From positions 1 through 36,793 of the forward strand of contig CANRDX010000015.1 of the NCBI GenBank assembly GCA_947629485.1: a stretch of DNA of 36,793 nucleotides, given 5' to 3'. The position numbers were made by a program, and so were the translations under genes. The notes below the pieces were generated by a model. The model had not been told where the DNA came from and did no database searches. It was given only the letters and a program-made list of their open reading frames with translations. This stretch comes from an uncultured Clostridia bacterium (lineage in GTDB: Bacteria; Bacillota; Clostridia; Christensenellales; Borkfalkiaceae). Each line of letters opens with the position of its first letter. Within the stretch, counting starts at the first letter, position 1. Shown one piece after another: positions 7,445 through 15,705 of this stretch.

Positions 7445-8344
7445 ATGGAAGGAAAGGCAAAACGCCCGCTTCTCACCGAGACGGGCATCAACTATTCGCT
7501 TGCGGGCGTGCTTCCCGTGCTCCTCACGTTTCTTGCGGTCACGATCTTCCGCGCCGCGGCGGGGGAAAACTACGAGAGCTACGATTCCTACAAGTATCTC
7601 TGCTATCTTCTGCCCCAACTCTGTTTTGCGGCGGCATGCCTTCTCTTTTTCCGTCGGAGCGGCGAACTCTCCGCGCGCGAAGTGTATTCGCCCTGCAAAT
7701 GGTATTATTTTCTGATCGCGCTCGCGCTTGCATTCGGGCTTTTATCGCTATCCGAACTGAACGATCTTTTTATCGGTCTGCTCGAAAAGGTGGGCTATAA
7801 GAGGCCGCAATCGACGCTCCCGACGCTCTCGGGCTGGTATCTTTTGCCCGCGATGATCGTCATCGCCCTTCTTCCCGCGATCTTCGAGGAATCGGTATTC
7901 CGCGGCATTCAGGTGCGCGCCATGCAAAAGAGCGGCTGGGGGCTTGCCTCCACGCTTCTCATTTCGGGCGCGCTCTTCTCCCTCTTCCACGGCAATCCCG
8001 CGCAGACGCTCTACCAATTCGCGTGCGGCGCGGCTTACGGCTTGCTCGCGGTGCGGAGCGGGAGCGTCTTTCCCACGATGCTCGCGCACTTTTCCAACAA
8101 CGCCGTCATTCTTGCGCTTGTCTCCGCGGGGCTGGATGAGATCCCGGGGAATGCCAAACTTCCCCTGTATCTCGTCGCGGCAGTCGTCCTTGCGGCGACG
8201 CTCGTCTTTCTTCTCTTCTTTGAAAAACGAGGAAATCAGAGGGGAAAGCCCGCGGGCGGCACGAAATTCTTCCTCGCCGCCTCCGTCGGGATCGCGATCT
8301 GCGCGGTGGAATGGGTCACGGCGCTCGTTCAGGGGATATCATGA
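7445..8344 (+). CDS. CPBP family intramembrane metalloprotease
   Basis: 299 residues with about eight hydrophobic segments. The three motifs of the CPBP/Abi (CAAX protease-like) family are present: FEESVFRG (EExxxR, near residues 146-153), FSLFHGN (near 180-186) and LAHFSNNAV (HxxxN, near 216-224). Family members cleave within membranes and serve in protein maturation, bacteriocin immunity or signalling; the substrate here is unknown. No ribosome binding site precedes ATG 7445, and a consensus -10 box ends 6 bases before it, so a leaderless mRNA is likely. The stop codon overlaps the rlmH start (ATGA). An in-frame TTG at 7430 lies inside the promoter and is rejected. Confidence 0.87.
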   Translation: MEGKAKRPLLTETGINYSLAGVLPVLLTFLAVTIFRAAAGENYESYDSYKYLCYLLPQLCFAAACLLFFRRSGELSAREVYSPCKWYYFLIALALAFGLLSLSELNDLFIGLLEKVGYKRPQSTLPTLSGWYLLPAMIVIALLPAIFEESVFRGIQVRAMQKSGWGLASTLLISGALFSLFHGNPAQTLYQFACGAAYGLLAVRSGSVFPTMLAHFSNNAVILALVSAGLDEIPGNAKLPLYLVAAVVLAATLVFLLFFEKRGNQRGKPAGGTKFFLAASVGIAICAVEWVTALVQGIS

Positions 8345-8778
8345 TCAAGATCCGTATTGTGTGCGTTGGCAAGCTCAAAGAGAGCTTTTGGCGCGAGGCA
8401 TGCGCCGAATATCTCAAACGTCTCTCCCGTTTTTGCAGGGCGGAGATCGTGGAGCTTCCCGAACGCGCGTCCCCCGAAGAGGAGGCCGCCGAGATCCTTC
8501 ATTCCCTGCGCGGGACGGTTTACGCCCTTGCGATCGAGGGGAAGGAAATGGATTCCGAGGCGTTCGCCGCCGAGCTGAAACGCAGGTTCGACGCGGGCGG
8601 CGAAGTCACCTTTGTCGTCGGTTCCTCGTGCGGGCTGGATCGTAGCGTAAAGGAGCGGGCGGACGTCAGGCTTTCATTCTCTAAAATGACCTTGCCGCAC
8701 CAACTCTTTCGCGTAGTGCTGCTCGAACAGATCTACCGCGCGTTCATGATCAACGCGGGCGCGGAATATCACAAATAG
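8341..8778 (+). CDS. rlmH: 23S rRNA (pseudouridine1915-N3)-methyltransferase
   Basis: RlmH is a SPOUT methyltransferase that methylates pseudouridine 1915 in helix 69 of 23S rRNA. The protein has 145 residues, somewhat short of the usual ~156-159, and starts with the typical MIKIRIVCVGKLKE. The FVVGSSCGL segment forms the trefoil knot S-adenosylmethionine site, and the C-terminus LPHQLFRVVLLEQIYRAF ending in EYHK is the conserved family signature. ATG 8341 overlaps the stop of the CPBP gene by 4 bases. The shortening lies in the middle, before the knot, and should be harmless. Confidence 0.95.
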   Translation: MIKIRIVCVGKLKESFWREACAEYLKRLSRFCRAEIVELPERASPEEEAAEILHSLRGTVYALAIEGKEMDSEAFAAELKRRFDAGGEVTFVVGSSCGLDRSVKERADVRLSFSKMTLPHQLFRVVLLEQIYRAFMINAGAEYHK

Positions 8779-8801
8779 CGCAACTTGCGTATGATGGCAG
8801 A

Positions 8802-9605
8802 ATGAACGTCTACGAAGAAGTGCGCGCATTCTACGAAAGCTATCCGGGCGAAAAACGCGTCATCGGCACAAGCGTCGAGGGCCGCGCGATCTTTGCGCTC
8901 TTTATCGGCGACCATACGGGGCGGCAGTGCATCTCGCAGTATGCCATTCACGCGCGCGAATGGATCACGGCGTATCTCGCCATCGAGCATATCCGCAGGG
9001 GGTTGAACGGGGGAGGCGCGTGGGTGATCCCGCTCGCCAATCCGGACGGCGCCCTGCTCTCCGAGGAAGGGCTTGATACCGTTTCCGAAGCGCGCCGCGC
9101 CTTTTTGCGCCCGCTTGCGGGGCGCGGCTTCCCCCTCTGGAAAGCCAACGCGAACGCGGTGGATCTGAACGTCAATTTCGACGCGCGCTGGGGTCGCGGC
9201 ACGCACAATGTGAGAACGCCCGCTTCGGAGAATTACATCGGGAGCGCTCCCTTTTCCGAACCGGAAACGCGCGCGCTCCGCGATTTCACCCTGCTCGTGC
9301 GCCCCGATCTCACGGTGAGTTGGCACACGAAGGGGGAGGAGATCTATTGGCAGTTCCGCCAGCCCCCATTGCGGAGACTTCGCGATAGGAAATTCGCGCT
9401 CCTCATCGAGCGGAGCACGGGCTATCCGCTGCGCCGTGCGAAGGGGTCGGCGGGCGGATATAAGGATTGGTGCATTCAAAAGCTGGGGATCCCCGCCTTC
9501 ACCGTGGAGGTCGGGTCGGATCGCCTTCTTCACCCCCTCAAAAAAGAAACGCTTCCGGCGCTCCTTCTGCGCACGGGAGACGTCATCAAGGATCTTGTAA
9601 AGTGA
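8802..9605 (+). CDS. M14 family zinc carboxypeptidase, cytoplasmic
   Basis: 267 residues with the M14 metallocarboxypeptidase site: His50 and Glu53 in IHAREW (HxxE), the third zinc ligand in SWHTKG, and catalytic Glu in FTVEVG near the C-terminus. The ANPDG and VDLNVNFDARWG segments are typical of the gamma-glutamyl / murein-peptide branch. There is no signal peptide, so it likely acts on peptides in the cytoplasm, perhaps in cell-wall peptide recycling as MpaA does; that is inference. It lies 23 bases after rlmH and its TGA overlaps the GTG start of tadA, which puts a peptidase inside an RNA-modification operon. Confidence 0.85.
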   Translation: MNVYEEVRAFYESYPGEKRVIGTSVEGRAIFALFIGDHTGRQCISQYAIHAREWITAYLAIEHIRRGLNGGGAWVIPLANPDGALLSEEGLDTVSEARRAFLRPLAGRGFPLWKANANAVDLNVNFDARWGRGTHNVRTPASENYIGSAPFSEPETRALRDFTLLVRPDLTVSWHTKGEEIYWQFRQPPLRRLRDRKFALLIERSTGYPLRRAKGSAGGYKDWCIQKLGIPAFTVEVGSDRLLHPLKKETLPALLLRTGDVIKDLVK

Positions 9606-10078
9606 GAGACGAACGCAAAAAATATATGCGCGAGGCGTTGCGCCTTGCGAAAAAAGCAAAGGCGGAAGGGGAGGTCCCCATCGGCGCGGTCGTCGTGCAG
9701 GGCGGGAAGATCGTCGGGCGCGGCTATAATCTTCGCACAAAATTGCAGATGGCGACACAGCACGCGGAAGTCAGAGCCATCGATAGGGCGTGCAAAAAGC
9801 TCGGCTCTTGGCGGCTCGAAGGCGCCGAGATCTATGTGACCCTCGAACCGTGCCCGATGTGCATGGGCGCGATCCTGAACGCCCGCATCGAGAAGGTGTA
9901 CTTCGGCGCCTACGAGGGCAAGGGGCGGAGCCTCACGCGCGAACTTGCGAGCGCAAACCTCGTCAACCACACGGTGGAAGTGGAGGGGGGCGTGATGGAA
10001 CAGGAGTGCGCCGAAGTCTTGACTTCCTTCTTTTCGGAGATGCGCGCGAGAGAAAAGAACAAAAATACATGTGAATAA
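9602..10078 (+). CDS. tadA: tRNA(Arg) adenosine-34 deaminase
   Basis: TadA converts A34 of tRNA-Arg(ACG) to inosine. The 158-residue protein has the zinc deaminase site: His54 and Glu56 in QHAEVRAI, Cys84 and Cys87 in LEPCPMCMGA. I chose GTG 9602, which overlaps the preceding stop codon (GTGA) and has AAGGA about 9 bases upstream; ATG 9626 in the same frame is possible. It is the last gene of the run beginning at the CPBP gene. Two hairpins follow. Confidence 0.93.
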   Translation: MRDERKKYMREALRLAKKAKAEGEVPIGAVVVQGGKIVGRGYNLRTKLQMATQHAEVRAIDRACKKLGSWRLEGAEIYVTLEPCPMCMGAILNARIEKVYFGAYEGKGRSLTRELASANLVNHTVEVEGGVMEQECAEVLTSFFSEMRAREKNKNTCE

Positions 10079-10080
10079 AT

Positions 10081-10136
10081 TTATTTCGATAAAAATCGAA
10101 ATAATGAAAAAGAGGCGAAATTTCGCCTCTTTTTTA
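10081..10136. terminator. double hairpin terminator between convergent tadA and ABC-F gene
   Basis: A first stem (TTATTTCGAT / ATCGAAATAA, 10081-10104) is followed by a second one (AAAAAGAGGCGAAA / TTTCGCCTCTTTTT, 10107-10135). The second has A and T tracts on its two sides and can work in both directions. Confidence 0.88.
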
Positions 10137-10148
10137 GGTAAAATCACT

Positions 10149-11993
10149 TCAAATCAATGTTTCGTATTCCGCATAGAGGACGTCGCTCTCGGCGCGGATA
10201 CGCCCGAGTTTTTCCGAGATCGTTTGCACCTTTTTATAATCGGAAGCGCACGAGATAAGCTCCTCGTTGAGCGCTTTTTCTTCGTCCTCGATCGCCTCCA
10301 AACGCGCCTCGATCTCGCGCGTTCTGTTCCTCGCCTGCGCCTCCTTTGCACGTTCTTCCTTCGAGCGGTACCCCTCGGTTTTCTTGGGACTTTCGGTAGG
10401 GCGGGGGAGGGGCTGTGCGCTTCGGCTCGCGAGAAATTCCGCATAACTGCCCTCAAAGCGGTTGAGCGACTTCCCTTCGATATAGAAGATCACGGTCGCG
10501 AGCGATTCGATGAACCTTCTGTCGTGCGAGACGAAGAGGAGCGTCCCTTCAAACGCTTTCAGCGCGTCTTCGAGGGCTTCCCTCGCGGGCAGATCGAGGT
10601 GGTTCGTCGGCTCGTCCAGAATGAGCAAATTCGCGCGTTGCGTCTCCAAAATTGCGAGGGAGAGCTTGGCGCGCATGCCGCCAGAAAGCTCCTTCACTTT
10701 CTTTTCGATGTCCTCAGCGCCCAGCCCCGCCTGCGCCAACGTCTTTCTCACGTCGGTCTGCGAGAGGGTGCACCGCTCCCACATCGCGTCGAGTACGCGC
10801 GCTTCGGGGTCGAGATCGGCGTTCTCCTGATCGTAGAAGGCGGGTTTTGCCATGCGCCCGAGCGTCACCTTTCTGTCGCCCGAGAGGAAAAATTTGAGGA
10901 GGGTGCTCTTGCCCGTGCCGTTGCTGCCGACGAGGGCGGCGCGTTCGCCGCGCATCAGGCAGAAGGAGGCGTTTTCGAGGAGAAGTTTTCCGCCCGCGCC
11001 TAAATCGAAGCGCTCTGCCGCGAGCACCTTCTCGTACGGTTTTTCCTCCGTTTCGAAGCGGAACTTCGGCTGCGGAAGAGGGGGGAGCGGTTTTTCGAGC
11101 ACGTCCATGCGTTCTAACCTGTTCACCCGCGAGAGCGCGCTCTTCGCCGTCGTCGCCCTCACGAGGTTGCGGTCCACATAGTTTTGCAGTTTCGCGATCT
11201 CCTCCTGCTGTCTCTCATAGGCGCGCATCTCTTCTTTGAACCGCTCCTCGCGGAGCACTTTATACTTGGAATAGGAGCCTTTGTACGAGGCGAGCCTGCC
11301 GCGATCCAATTCGAGGGTGCGGGAAGTGAGTTTATCGAGGAAATACCGATCGTGCGAGACGATGAGGAGCGCGCTCTTGGAGGAGGAGAGGAATTCTTCG
11401 AGCCAGAACAGCGTCTTGATATCGAGATGGTTGGTCGGCTCGTCTAAAACGAGCAGATCGGGCTGTTCCAAAAGAAGGCGGCAGAGCTTCAATTTTGTGC
11501 GCTCTCCCCCCGACATGGTATCCACCTTTTGCGTCAGCATATGCTCGAAGCCCATGCCGCCGAGCACCGTCTTAATGCGCACCTCGAAGTGGTAGCTGTC
11601 CCTTGCCGCGATCGCTCTTTGCAGGCTTTCGATGCGTGCGGAGAGGGCGGAATAGGCGGCGCCTTCCGCCGTAGAGAGCGCTTCGCTCGCCTCCTTCAAA
11701 GCGGTAAGGAGCCGCTCGTCCTCGCTAAGCACCTCCTTCATGGCGCCGTAAACGGTGGAGTCGGATGTAAATCCCCCCGTCTGTTCGAGATACCCGAGGC
11801 GCATGCCGTTTTTTCTCGTCACCGTGCCGTCGTCGGGGGAAAGCTCGCCCGCAAGCAGTTTCAGGATCGTCGTTTTCCCTTCGCCGTTCCCGCCGAGCAG
11901 TCCCACTCTCTCGTTTTCGTGCAGCGCGAACGAGACGTTCCTCAATAGCGGAACGTCGTAGCCGAAGGTGACGTTTTTGAATTCGACGAGCAT
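10149..11993 (-). CDS. ABC-F family ATPase (Uup/YdiF-like)
   Basis: 614 residues with two ABC domains in tandem and no membrane segments, the ABC-F layout. Walker A motifs are GGNGEGKTT and GSNGTGKST, signatures are MSGGERTKL and LSGGMRAKL, and the Walker B segments each carry LDEPTNHLD. Between them lies the charged inter-domain linker, and a charged coiled-coil tail covers about the last 80 residues. ABC-F proteins bind the ribosome E site and aid translation or protect against antibiotics. The generic linker favours a housekeeping role, but resistance cannot be excluded. The start is ATG 11993 with GGAGAAGG just upstream; the frame stays open further upstream but without another credible start. 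Confidence 0.93.
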   Translation of the reverse strand: MLVEFKNVTFGYDVPLLRNVSFALHENERVGLLGGNGEGKTTILKLLAGELSPDDGTVTRKNGMRLGYLEQTGGFTSDSTVYGAMKEVLSEDERLLTALKEASEALSTAEGAAYSALSARIESLQRAIAARDSYHFEVRIKTVLGGMGFEHMLTQKVDTMSGGERTKLKLCRLLLEQPDLLVLDEPTNHLDIKTLFWLEEFLSSSKSALLIVSHDRYFLDKLTSRTLELDRGRLASYKGSYSKYKVLREERFKEEMRAYERQQEEIAKLQNYVDRNLVRATTAKSALSRVNRLERMDVLEKPLPPLPQPKFRFETEEKPYEKVLAAERFDLGAGGKLLLENASFCLMRGERAALVGSNGTGKSTLLKFFLSGDRKVTLGRMAKPAFYDQENADLDPEARVLDAMWERCTLSQTDVRKTLAQAGLGAEDIEKKVKELSGGMRAKLSLAILETQRANLLILDEPTNHLDLPAREALEDALKAFEGTLLFVSHDRRFIESLATVIFYIEGKSLNRFEGSYAEFLASRSAQPLPRPTESPKKTEGYRSKEERAKEAQARNRTREIEARLEAIEDEEKALNEELISCASDYKKVQTISEKLGRIRAESDVLYAEYETLI

Positions 11994-12018
11994 ATACCTT
12001 CTCCTTTCAGGGAAAGCT

Positions 12019-12141
12019 ATGGGTATGAAGAAACACGCTGTGCGCAGGTTGGAAGAGAAGCTCAAAAGCGCCGCCCCGCCCGAAGCGGGAAAGATCGCCA
12101 AACGCCTTGTGAAATTAAAGGACGAATGGGTCAATCATTGA
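12019..12141 (+). CDS. possible 40-residue basic protein
   Basis: A short plus-strand frame between two minus-strand genes. It starts at ATG 12019 with AGGGAA about 5 bases upstream and ends inside the last codons of the radical SAM gene (11-base overlap). The peptide is basic and helix-like (MGMKKHAVRRLEEKLKSA at the start, then Ala-Pro-Pro-Glu and a Lys-rich half). Codon use looks like a real protein, but no promoter is visible and no family is recognised. An overlapping meaningless frame is a fair alternative. Confidence 0.35.
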   Translation: MGMKKHAVRRLEEKLKSAAPPEAGKIAKRLVKLKDEWVNH

Positions 12142-12994
12142 GCGCATCGTCCCATACGGGGACGAAAGATGCGCTCGCGCTCTCCTTTCCCTGCGTATAG
12201 ATGCGGGTAAACCCGAGGGCGAGGGCGTAGTCGACGACGCGGCGGTATTCCCGCGCCGTTATTTTCCGTTGAAGCTCGGGGAAACCTTCGATCTCTCCCA
12301 TCGGCGTATATTGCCGCATGATGGAGAGGGGGGCGTCCGCGGGCAGAATGTCCTTCAAAAAATCGAGTATTTTCAGGGAATCGGACGTGCACCCGGGCAG
12401 CACCAGATGCCGCACCATGATCCCCGTAAGGAGTTTGTTCCCGTCCCACAGGGCGGGCTTTTTTGCCATGCGCGAAAGGGCGGCAGAGGCGACTTCAAAG
12501 TAATCTGCCCGCCCCGTGTAGCGCTTGGAAAGTTCCTTCGAGAAGAACTTGCAATCGGGCATCCAGATATCTATAAACGGCTCCAAAAGCTCGATCGCCC
12601 GCAGGGAGATGTACCCGCCCGAATTGAACACGACGGGAATGTTCGGCTTATAGTAAGAGAGCGCTTCTGCAAGGCGATCTGCGACATGGTCCCCCGTAAC
12701 GAGGTCTAATGAGTCCGCGCCCGCCTCTTCAAGCCCGCGAAAGATCTGCGCAAGCTCGCGGGGCGAGACTGCCTTCCCGCGCCGCGCTCTCGAAACCTCG
12801 TAGTTCTGGCAGAACACGCAGCGCAGCGAGCAGCCGCAAAAAAAGACCGCGCCCGCGCCGTTCGTGTGGCAGATGGGCGGCTCCTCATAGGGGTGCAGGT
12901 AGTACTTCGCGATAGAAAGCCCCTTCACGCCGCACCGCCCCGCCTGTTTTTCTCTGTCCGCCCCGCATTTTAAGGGGCAAAGGGTGCACTGCAT
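12131..12994 (-). CDS. radical SAM protein, PflX-like (COG1313)
   Basis: 287 residues. The radical SAM CxxxCxxC cluster is at Cys55, Cys59 and Cys62 in [16 protein letters not shown], preceded by an N-terminal cysteine set (Cys3, Cys6, Cys10, Cys21) that is typical of the PflX group, named for likeness to pyruvate formate-lyase activase. Glycine-rich FNSGGYIS and MPDCKFF segments follow. The true substrate of this family is not established to my knowledge. ATG 12994 has no ribosome binding site, and a consensus -10 box ends 6 bases before it, so the mRNA is probably leaderless. It is divergent from metK. Confidence 0.87.
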   Translation of the reverse strand: MQCTLCPLKCGADREKQAGRCGVKGLSIAKYYLHPYEEPPICHTNGAGAVFFCGCSLRCVFCQNYEVSRARRGKAVSPRELAQIFRGLEEAGADSLDLVTGDHVADRLAEALSYYKPNIPVVFNSGGYISLRAIELLEPFIDIWMPDCKFFSKELSKRYTGRADYFEVASAALSRMAKKPALWDGNKLLTGIMVRHLVLPGCTSDSLKILDFLKDILPADAPLSIMRQYTPMGEIEGFPELQRKITAREYRRVVDYALALGFTRIYTQGKESASASFVPVWDDALND

Positions 12995-13000
12995 GCGAAA

Positions 13001-13029
13001 ATTATAGCATGGATCGGGAAGAATTGCAA
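13001..13029 (-). promoter_or_regulatory. promoter of the radical SAM gene, predicted leaderless
   Basis: On the minus strand TTGCAA (13029-13024), 17 bases, TATAAT (13006-13001). The start codon begins at 12994, exactly where transcription should start. Back to back with the metK promoter. Confidence 0.8.
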
Positions 13030-13039
13030 CCCGATTTGT

Positions 13040-13068
13040 TTGACATTTGCAAACGATCCGTTTATAAT
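13040..13068 (+). promoter_or_regulatory. promoter of metK
   Basis: Consensus TTGACA (13040-13045), 17 bases, consensus TATAAT (13063-13068). The leader is only about 20 bases, too short for a SAM riboswitch. Confidence 0.87.
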
Positions 13069-13096
13069 GAATAGGCTAACGAAAAGGATGAAGCGT

Positions 13097-14257
13097 ATGA
13101 GAAGATTTTTTACGAGCGAAAGCGTGACGGAAGGGCACCCCGATAAGGTGTGCGACCGCATTTCAGACGGCATTCTCGACGAACTTTTGCGGCAGGATCC
13201 CGACACCCGCGCGGCGGTGGAGTGCTGCGCCGCCTACAACACCCTCTTCATCACGGGGGAAGTGACGGCAAACGCAAAAGTGGACTACGAGGCGGTCGCC
13301 CGCCGTGCGATCAAGGAGATCGGCTACATTCACGGCAGTTTTGCATACGACGCCTGCCGCGTCATCGAACTTGTCCACGGGCAGAGCGCAGATATCGCGC
13401 TCGGCGTCGACGAATCGCAGGAGAAAAAAGCGGGCGGCGAGGAGAGCGACCTCATCGGCGCAGGCGATCAGGGCATGATGTTCGGCTACGCCTGCCGCGA
13501 GACGGAGGAGTTCATGCCCCTTCCCATCGTACTCGCCCACAAACTCGCATACCGTTTGGCGCAAATCAGAAAGGAAAAGCTCGTCGATTACCTTCGTCCC
13601 GACGGAAAGACGCAGGTCACCGTCGAATACGACGGGAAGAAGCCCGTGCGCGTGGATACCGTCGTCATTTCCGCCCAGCACAACACCCACGTTTCGCACG
13701 AGGAGATCGAGCGGGATATGAAGGAGCTGGTCGTAAAGGCGGTCATTCCCGAGGAACTTCTCGACGGAAATACAAAATATTTCATCAACCCGACGGGCAG
13801 GTTCGAGATCGGCGGTCCCGAGGGCGATTCGGGGCTGACGGGCAGGAAGATCGTCGTAGATACCTACGGCGGAAGATGTCCGCACGGCGGAGGCGCCTTC
13901 TCGGGCAAAGACCCCACGAAGGTGGATAGGAGCGCGACCTACATGGCGCGCTATATCTGCAAGAACATGGTCGCGGCGGGGCTTGCCGACGAGATGGAAT
14001 TGCAAGTCGCCTATGCGATCGGCGTCGCCCGTCCTGTATCCGTCTTTGTCGATACCTTCGGCACGGGCAAGTTTTCCGACGACAAAATGGCGGAGATCGT
14101 GAAGAAGGAATTCGACCTTCGTCCCGCGGCGATCATCAAGAAGCTCGGCCTCCGCGCGCCCATTTATGCGGCGACTTCCTCCTACGGTCACTTCGGCCGC
14201 GACGCCTTCCCGTGGGAATCCCTCGACCGCGTCGAGGACTTGAAAAAGTATTTGTAA
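13097..14257 (+). CDS. metK: S-adenosylmethionine synthetase
   Basis: MetK makes S-adenosylmethionine from methionine and ATP. The 386-residue protein carries the catalytic GHPDK motif (His14, Asp16), the [12 protein letters not shown] loop and the [16 protein letters not shown] phosphate-binding signature, all intact. I chose ATG 13097 because AAGGA lies 8-9 bases before it; ATG 13088 overlaps that site, and the family normally begins a few residues before [13 protein letters not shown]. It has its own consensus promoter and a terminator, so it is a single-gene unit. Methyl-cycle partner luxS is about 7 kb to the left. Confidence 0.97.
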   Translation: MRRFFTSESVTEGHPDKVCDRISDGILDELLRQDPDTRAAVECCAAYNTLFITGEVTANAKVDYEAVARRAIKEIGYIHGSFAYDACRVIELVHGQSADIALGVDESQEKKAGGEESDLIGAGDQGMMFGYACRETEEFMPLPIVLAHKLAYRLAQIRKEKLVDYLRPDGKTQVTVEYDGKKPVRVDTVVISAQHNTHVSHEEIERDMKELVVKAVIPEELLDGNTKYFINPTGRFEIGGPEGDSGLTGRKIVVDTYGGRCPHGGGAFSGKDPTKVDRSATYMARYICKNMVAAGLADEMELQVAYAIGVARPVSVFVDTFGTGKFSDDKMAEIVKKEFDLRPAAIIKKLGLRAPIYAATSSYGHFGRDAFPWESLDRVEDLKKYL

Positions 14258-14271
14258 AGAAAGAAAATTTC

Positions 14272-14299
14272 GGCGCGCCGTTCTCGGCGCGCCTTTTCT
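14272..14299 (+). terminator. intrinsic terminator of metK
   Basis: 9-bp stem GGCGCGCCG / CGGCGCGCC with a 4-base loop, followed by TTTTCT, 14 bases after the stop. Confidence 0.9.
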
Positions 14300-14500
14300 A
14301 TGCAGTCCGCAAGGCTGCCCCCTTTGAAGGGGGAAGCTGTCACCGTAGGTGACTGATGAGGGTTGGTATCAAGCGTCATGTTGAGCGTAGTCGAAACATC
14401 ACCTTATTATAATGCGGTGACCCTTCGACTTCGCTCAGGGTGACGAAGTGAGAACGTGCGGGCGGGGCAGCATGACGCATTCAATAACATTCCCCTCACC
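14300..14500. repeat. dispersed GC-rich intergenic repeat region, copy 2
   Basis: Carries the same ~40-base block as at 3497-3536 (here 14327-14366) and then a long imperfect palindrome: GTCATGTTGAGCGTAGTCGA near 14376 against CCCTTCGACTTCGCTCAGGG near 14422. A GAAACATCACC block near 14392 recurs at 18125 and 33305. Confidence 0.75.
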
Positions 14501-14530
14501 AGCAGGAAAGTTTTCGGGATGAATTTTTTA

Positions 14531-15520
14531 TTATTTTATTAAATTTCTTTTAAACCTATAGTTTACGGCTATGGCGAAATATGTTATTTGTGTTGATTCA
14601 TTATAGAACTTTTCTTCATTTTCAGTTAAAAAATCAACTGATTTAGCTCTAAATATACCATCATAGTATGTAGAGCTAGATATATTTGAAAAGAATAAAT
14701 CCAAATATTTTATTTTTCGATTCTTTAATATTATTTGGTCATTTTTGTTGTTTATCGCATCTCTAACGGCAATTGTTATATGATTAGCATCTCTTACATC
14801 TACTAAATCGTAAGGAATTTGATCAAATGCGGTGACGAATTGGTCTTTCAAACCGATATAGACATATTTTGACATTTTGTTGACAAGGCTTTTATCAAAA
14901 TTATAAGCAGAAATAATTTTTGCGGTTTTAGAATTTGCTATTTCTTGAATAAATAATGGGGCTTGAATATATTCGCCATCAAATAACATGTATAAATCCT
15001 CATATTCTTTATCAGATAGTTTATATTCGAGTATGTAATGCGTATAATAATTTCCATTCGGGTTTTCATTTTCGACATGTGTTGCCAAACGCAAAGTGTT
15101 CGTATCATTCCCGATTATGTAAGCGTCGCTTGTGCATTCCAATTCCCCTGAACGAATTTTATCCACATCATGCCCTTGCTTTTCTAAAAAAGCATAGGGG
15201 TATTCTTTTATATTGAAGTCATCCCAACGATATCCAAAAGCATATTTTCCTTGTTCAATCAAAAAATTATAATGTTCGCTTGTCAAAACGTCCTGCAAAA
15301 GTTTGCTATATTGGCTGTAATTTGTGGTTCCATGTTGCGTTTGATTGCCGTTGGAGTTGGTGGTATTGCCGTTGCCATTTCCGCCGCATGCGCCGAGCGA
15401 AAGGGCGAGGGGAAGCGCCATTGCGCCCGCCAAGCAAAGGGCGGCGATCTTTCGGGCAAGTCTGCCACGAATAAGGGAAGAAGCCCTTTTTGCACCGTTT
15501 TTCATTTGTTTCTTTTTCAT
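14531..15520 (-). CDS. lipoprotein of unknown function, mosaic composition
   Basis: 329 residues starting at ATG 15520 with AAGGAG about 7 bases upstream. The N-terminus is a type II signal peptide: a basic stretch, a hydrophobic core (AALCLAGAMALPLALSLG) and the lipobox LGAC with Cys near residue 45. Then comes a Gly/Asn/Thr/Gln-rich linker and an AT-rich, Tyr- and Asn-rich body with no domain I recognise. The signal part uses GC-rich codons like the neighbours while the body is AT-rich, so the gene looks like a host signal sequence joined to foreign DNA. It is preceded by a structured leader with a terminator and a 19-codon upstream frame. Confidence 0.8.
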   Translation of the reverse strand: MKKKQMKNGAKRASSLIRGRLARKIAALCLAGAMALPLALSLGACGGNGNGNTTNSNGNQTQHGTTNYSQYSKLLQDVLTSEHYNFLIEQGKYAFGYRWDDFNIKEYPYAFLEKQGHDVDKIRSGELECTSDAYIIGNDTNTLRLATHVENENPNGNYYTHYILEYKLSDKEYEDLYMLFDGEYIQAPLFIQEIANSKTAKIISAYNFDKSLVNKMSKYVYIGLKDQFVTAFDQIPYDLVDVRDANHITIAVRDAINNKNDQIILKNRKIKYLDLFFSNISSSTYYDGIFRAKSVDFLTENEEKFYNESTQITYFAIAVNYRFKRNLIK

Positions 15521-15576
15521 AAAGTTCTCCTTATAAAATAAAAAGTGTGTTCCCAAACTCGGAAACACACTTGCAT
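15517..15576 (-). CDS. candidate leader peptide upstream of the lipoprotein gene
   Basis: 19 codons from ATG 15576 with GGAG 6 bases before it, encoding MQVCFRVWEHTFYFIRRTL. The TGA stop overlaps the ATG of the lipoprotein gene (ATGA). The terminator stem at 15543-15572 lies inside this frame, so a translating ribosome would open it. No run of a single amino acid is present. It may still be a chance frame. Confidence 0.4.
   Translation of the reverse strand: MQVCFRVWEHTFYFIRRTL
15535..15572 (-). terminator. intrinsic terminator inside the lipoprotein leader
   Basis: On the minus strand AAGTGTGTTTCC pairs with GGGAACACACTT (one mismatch or bulge) and is followed by TTTATTTTAT, ending just before the lipoprotein ribosome binding site. 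The T tract exists only in the minus direction. Confidence 0.75.
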
Positions 15577-15700
15577 GGTATCTCCGAATTTGTTACCACA
15601 CAAATTGAAATATGCAATTATTGAAGCATAAAGGAAAAGAGATACACAATGCCGAGGTATTGTGACCTTTATACTTCATAATTATTCAATTTGTGTGGTA
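15535..15700 (-). ncRNA. candidate structured leader RNA or small RNA
   Basis: Transcription from the promoter at 15706-15734 should begin at 15699-15700, exactly at the start of a long hairpin. Outer arms of 16 bp are perfect (15685-15700 with 15594-15609), the middle arms pair with a bulge and G-U pairs, and the apex holds CACAAT / ATTGTG. A terminator closes the RNA at about 15535, giving ~165 bases. It could be an attenuating leader of the lipoprotein gene, an independent small RNA, or a MITE-like palindrome. I recognise no known RNA family. Confidence 0.5.
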
Positions 15701-15705
15701 GGCTC

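Noticed and set aside
13069-13096. SAM riboswitch before metK
   Set aside because: The promoter leaves a leader of only about 20 bases.
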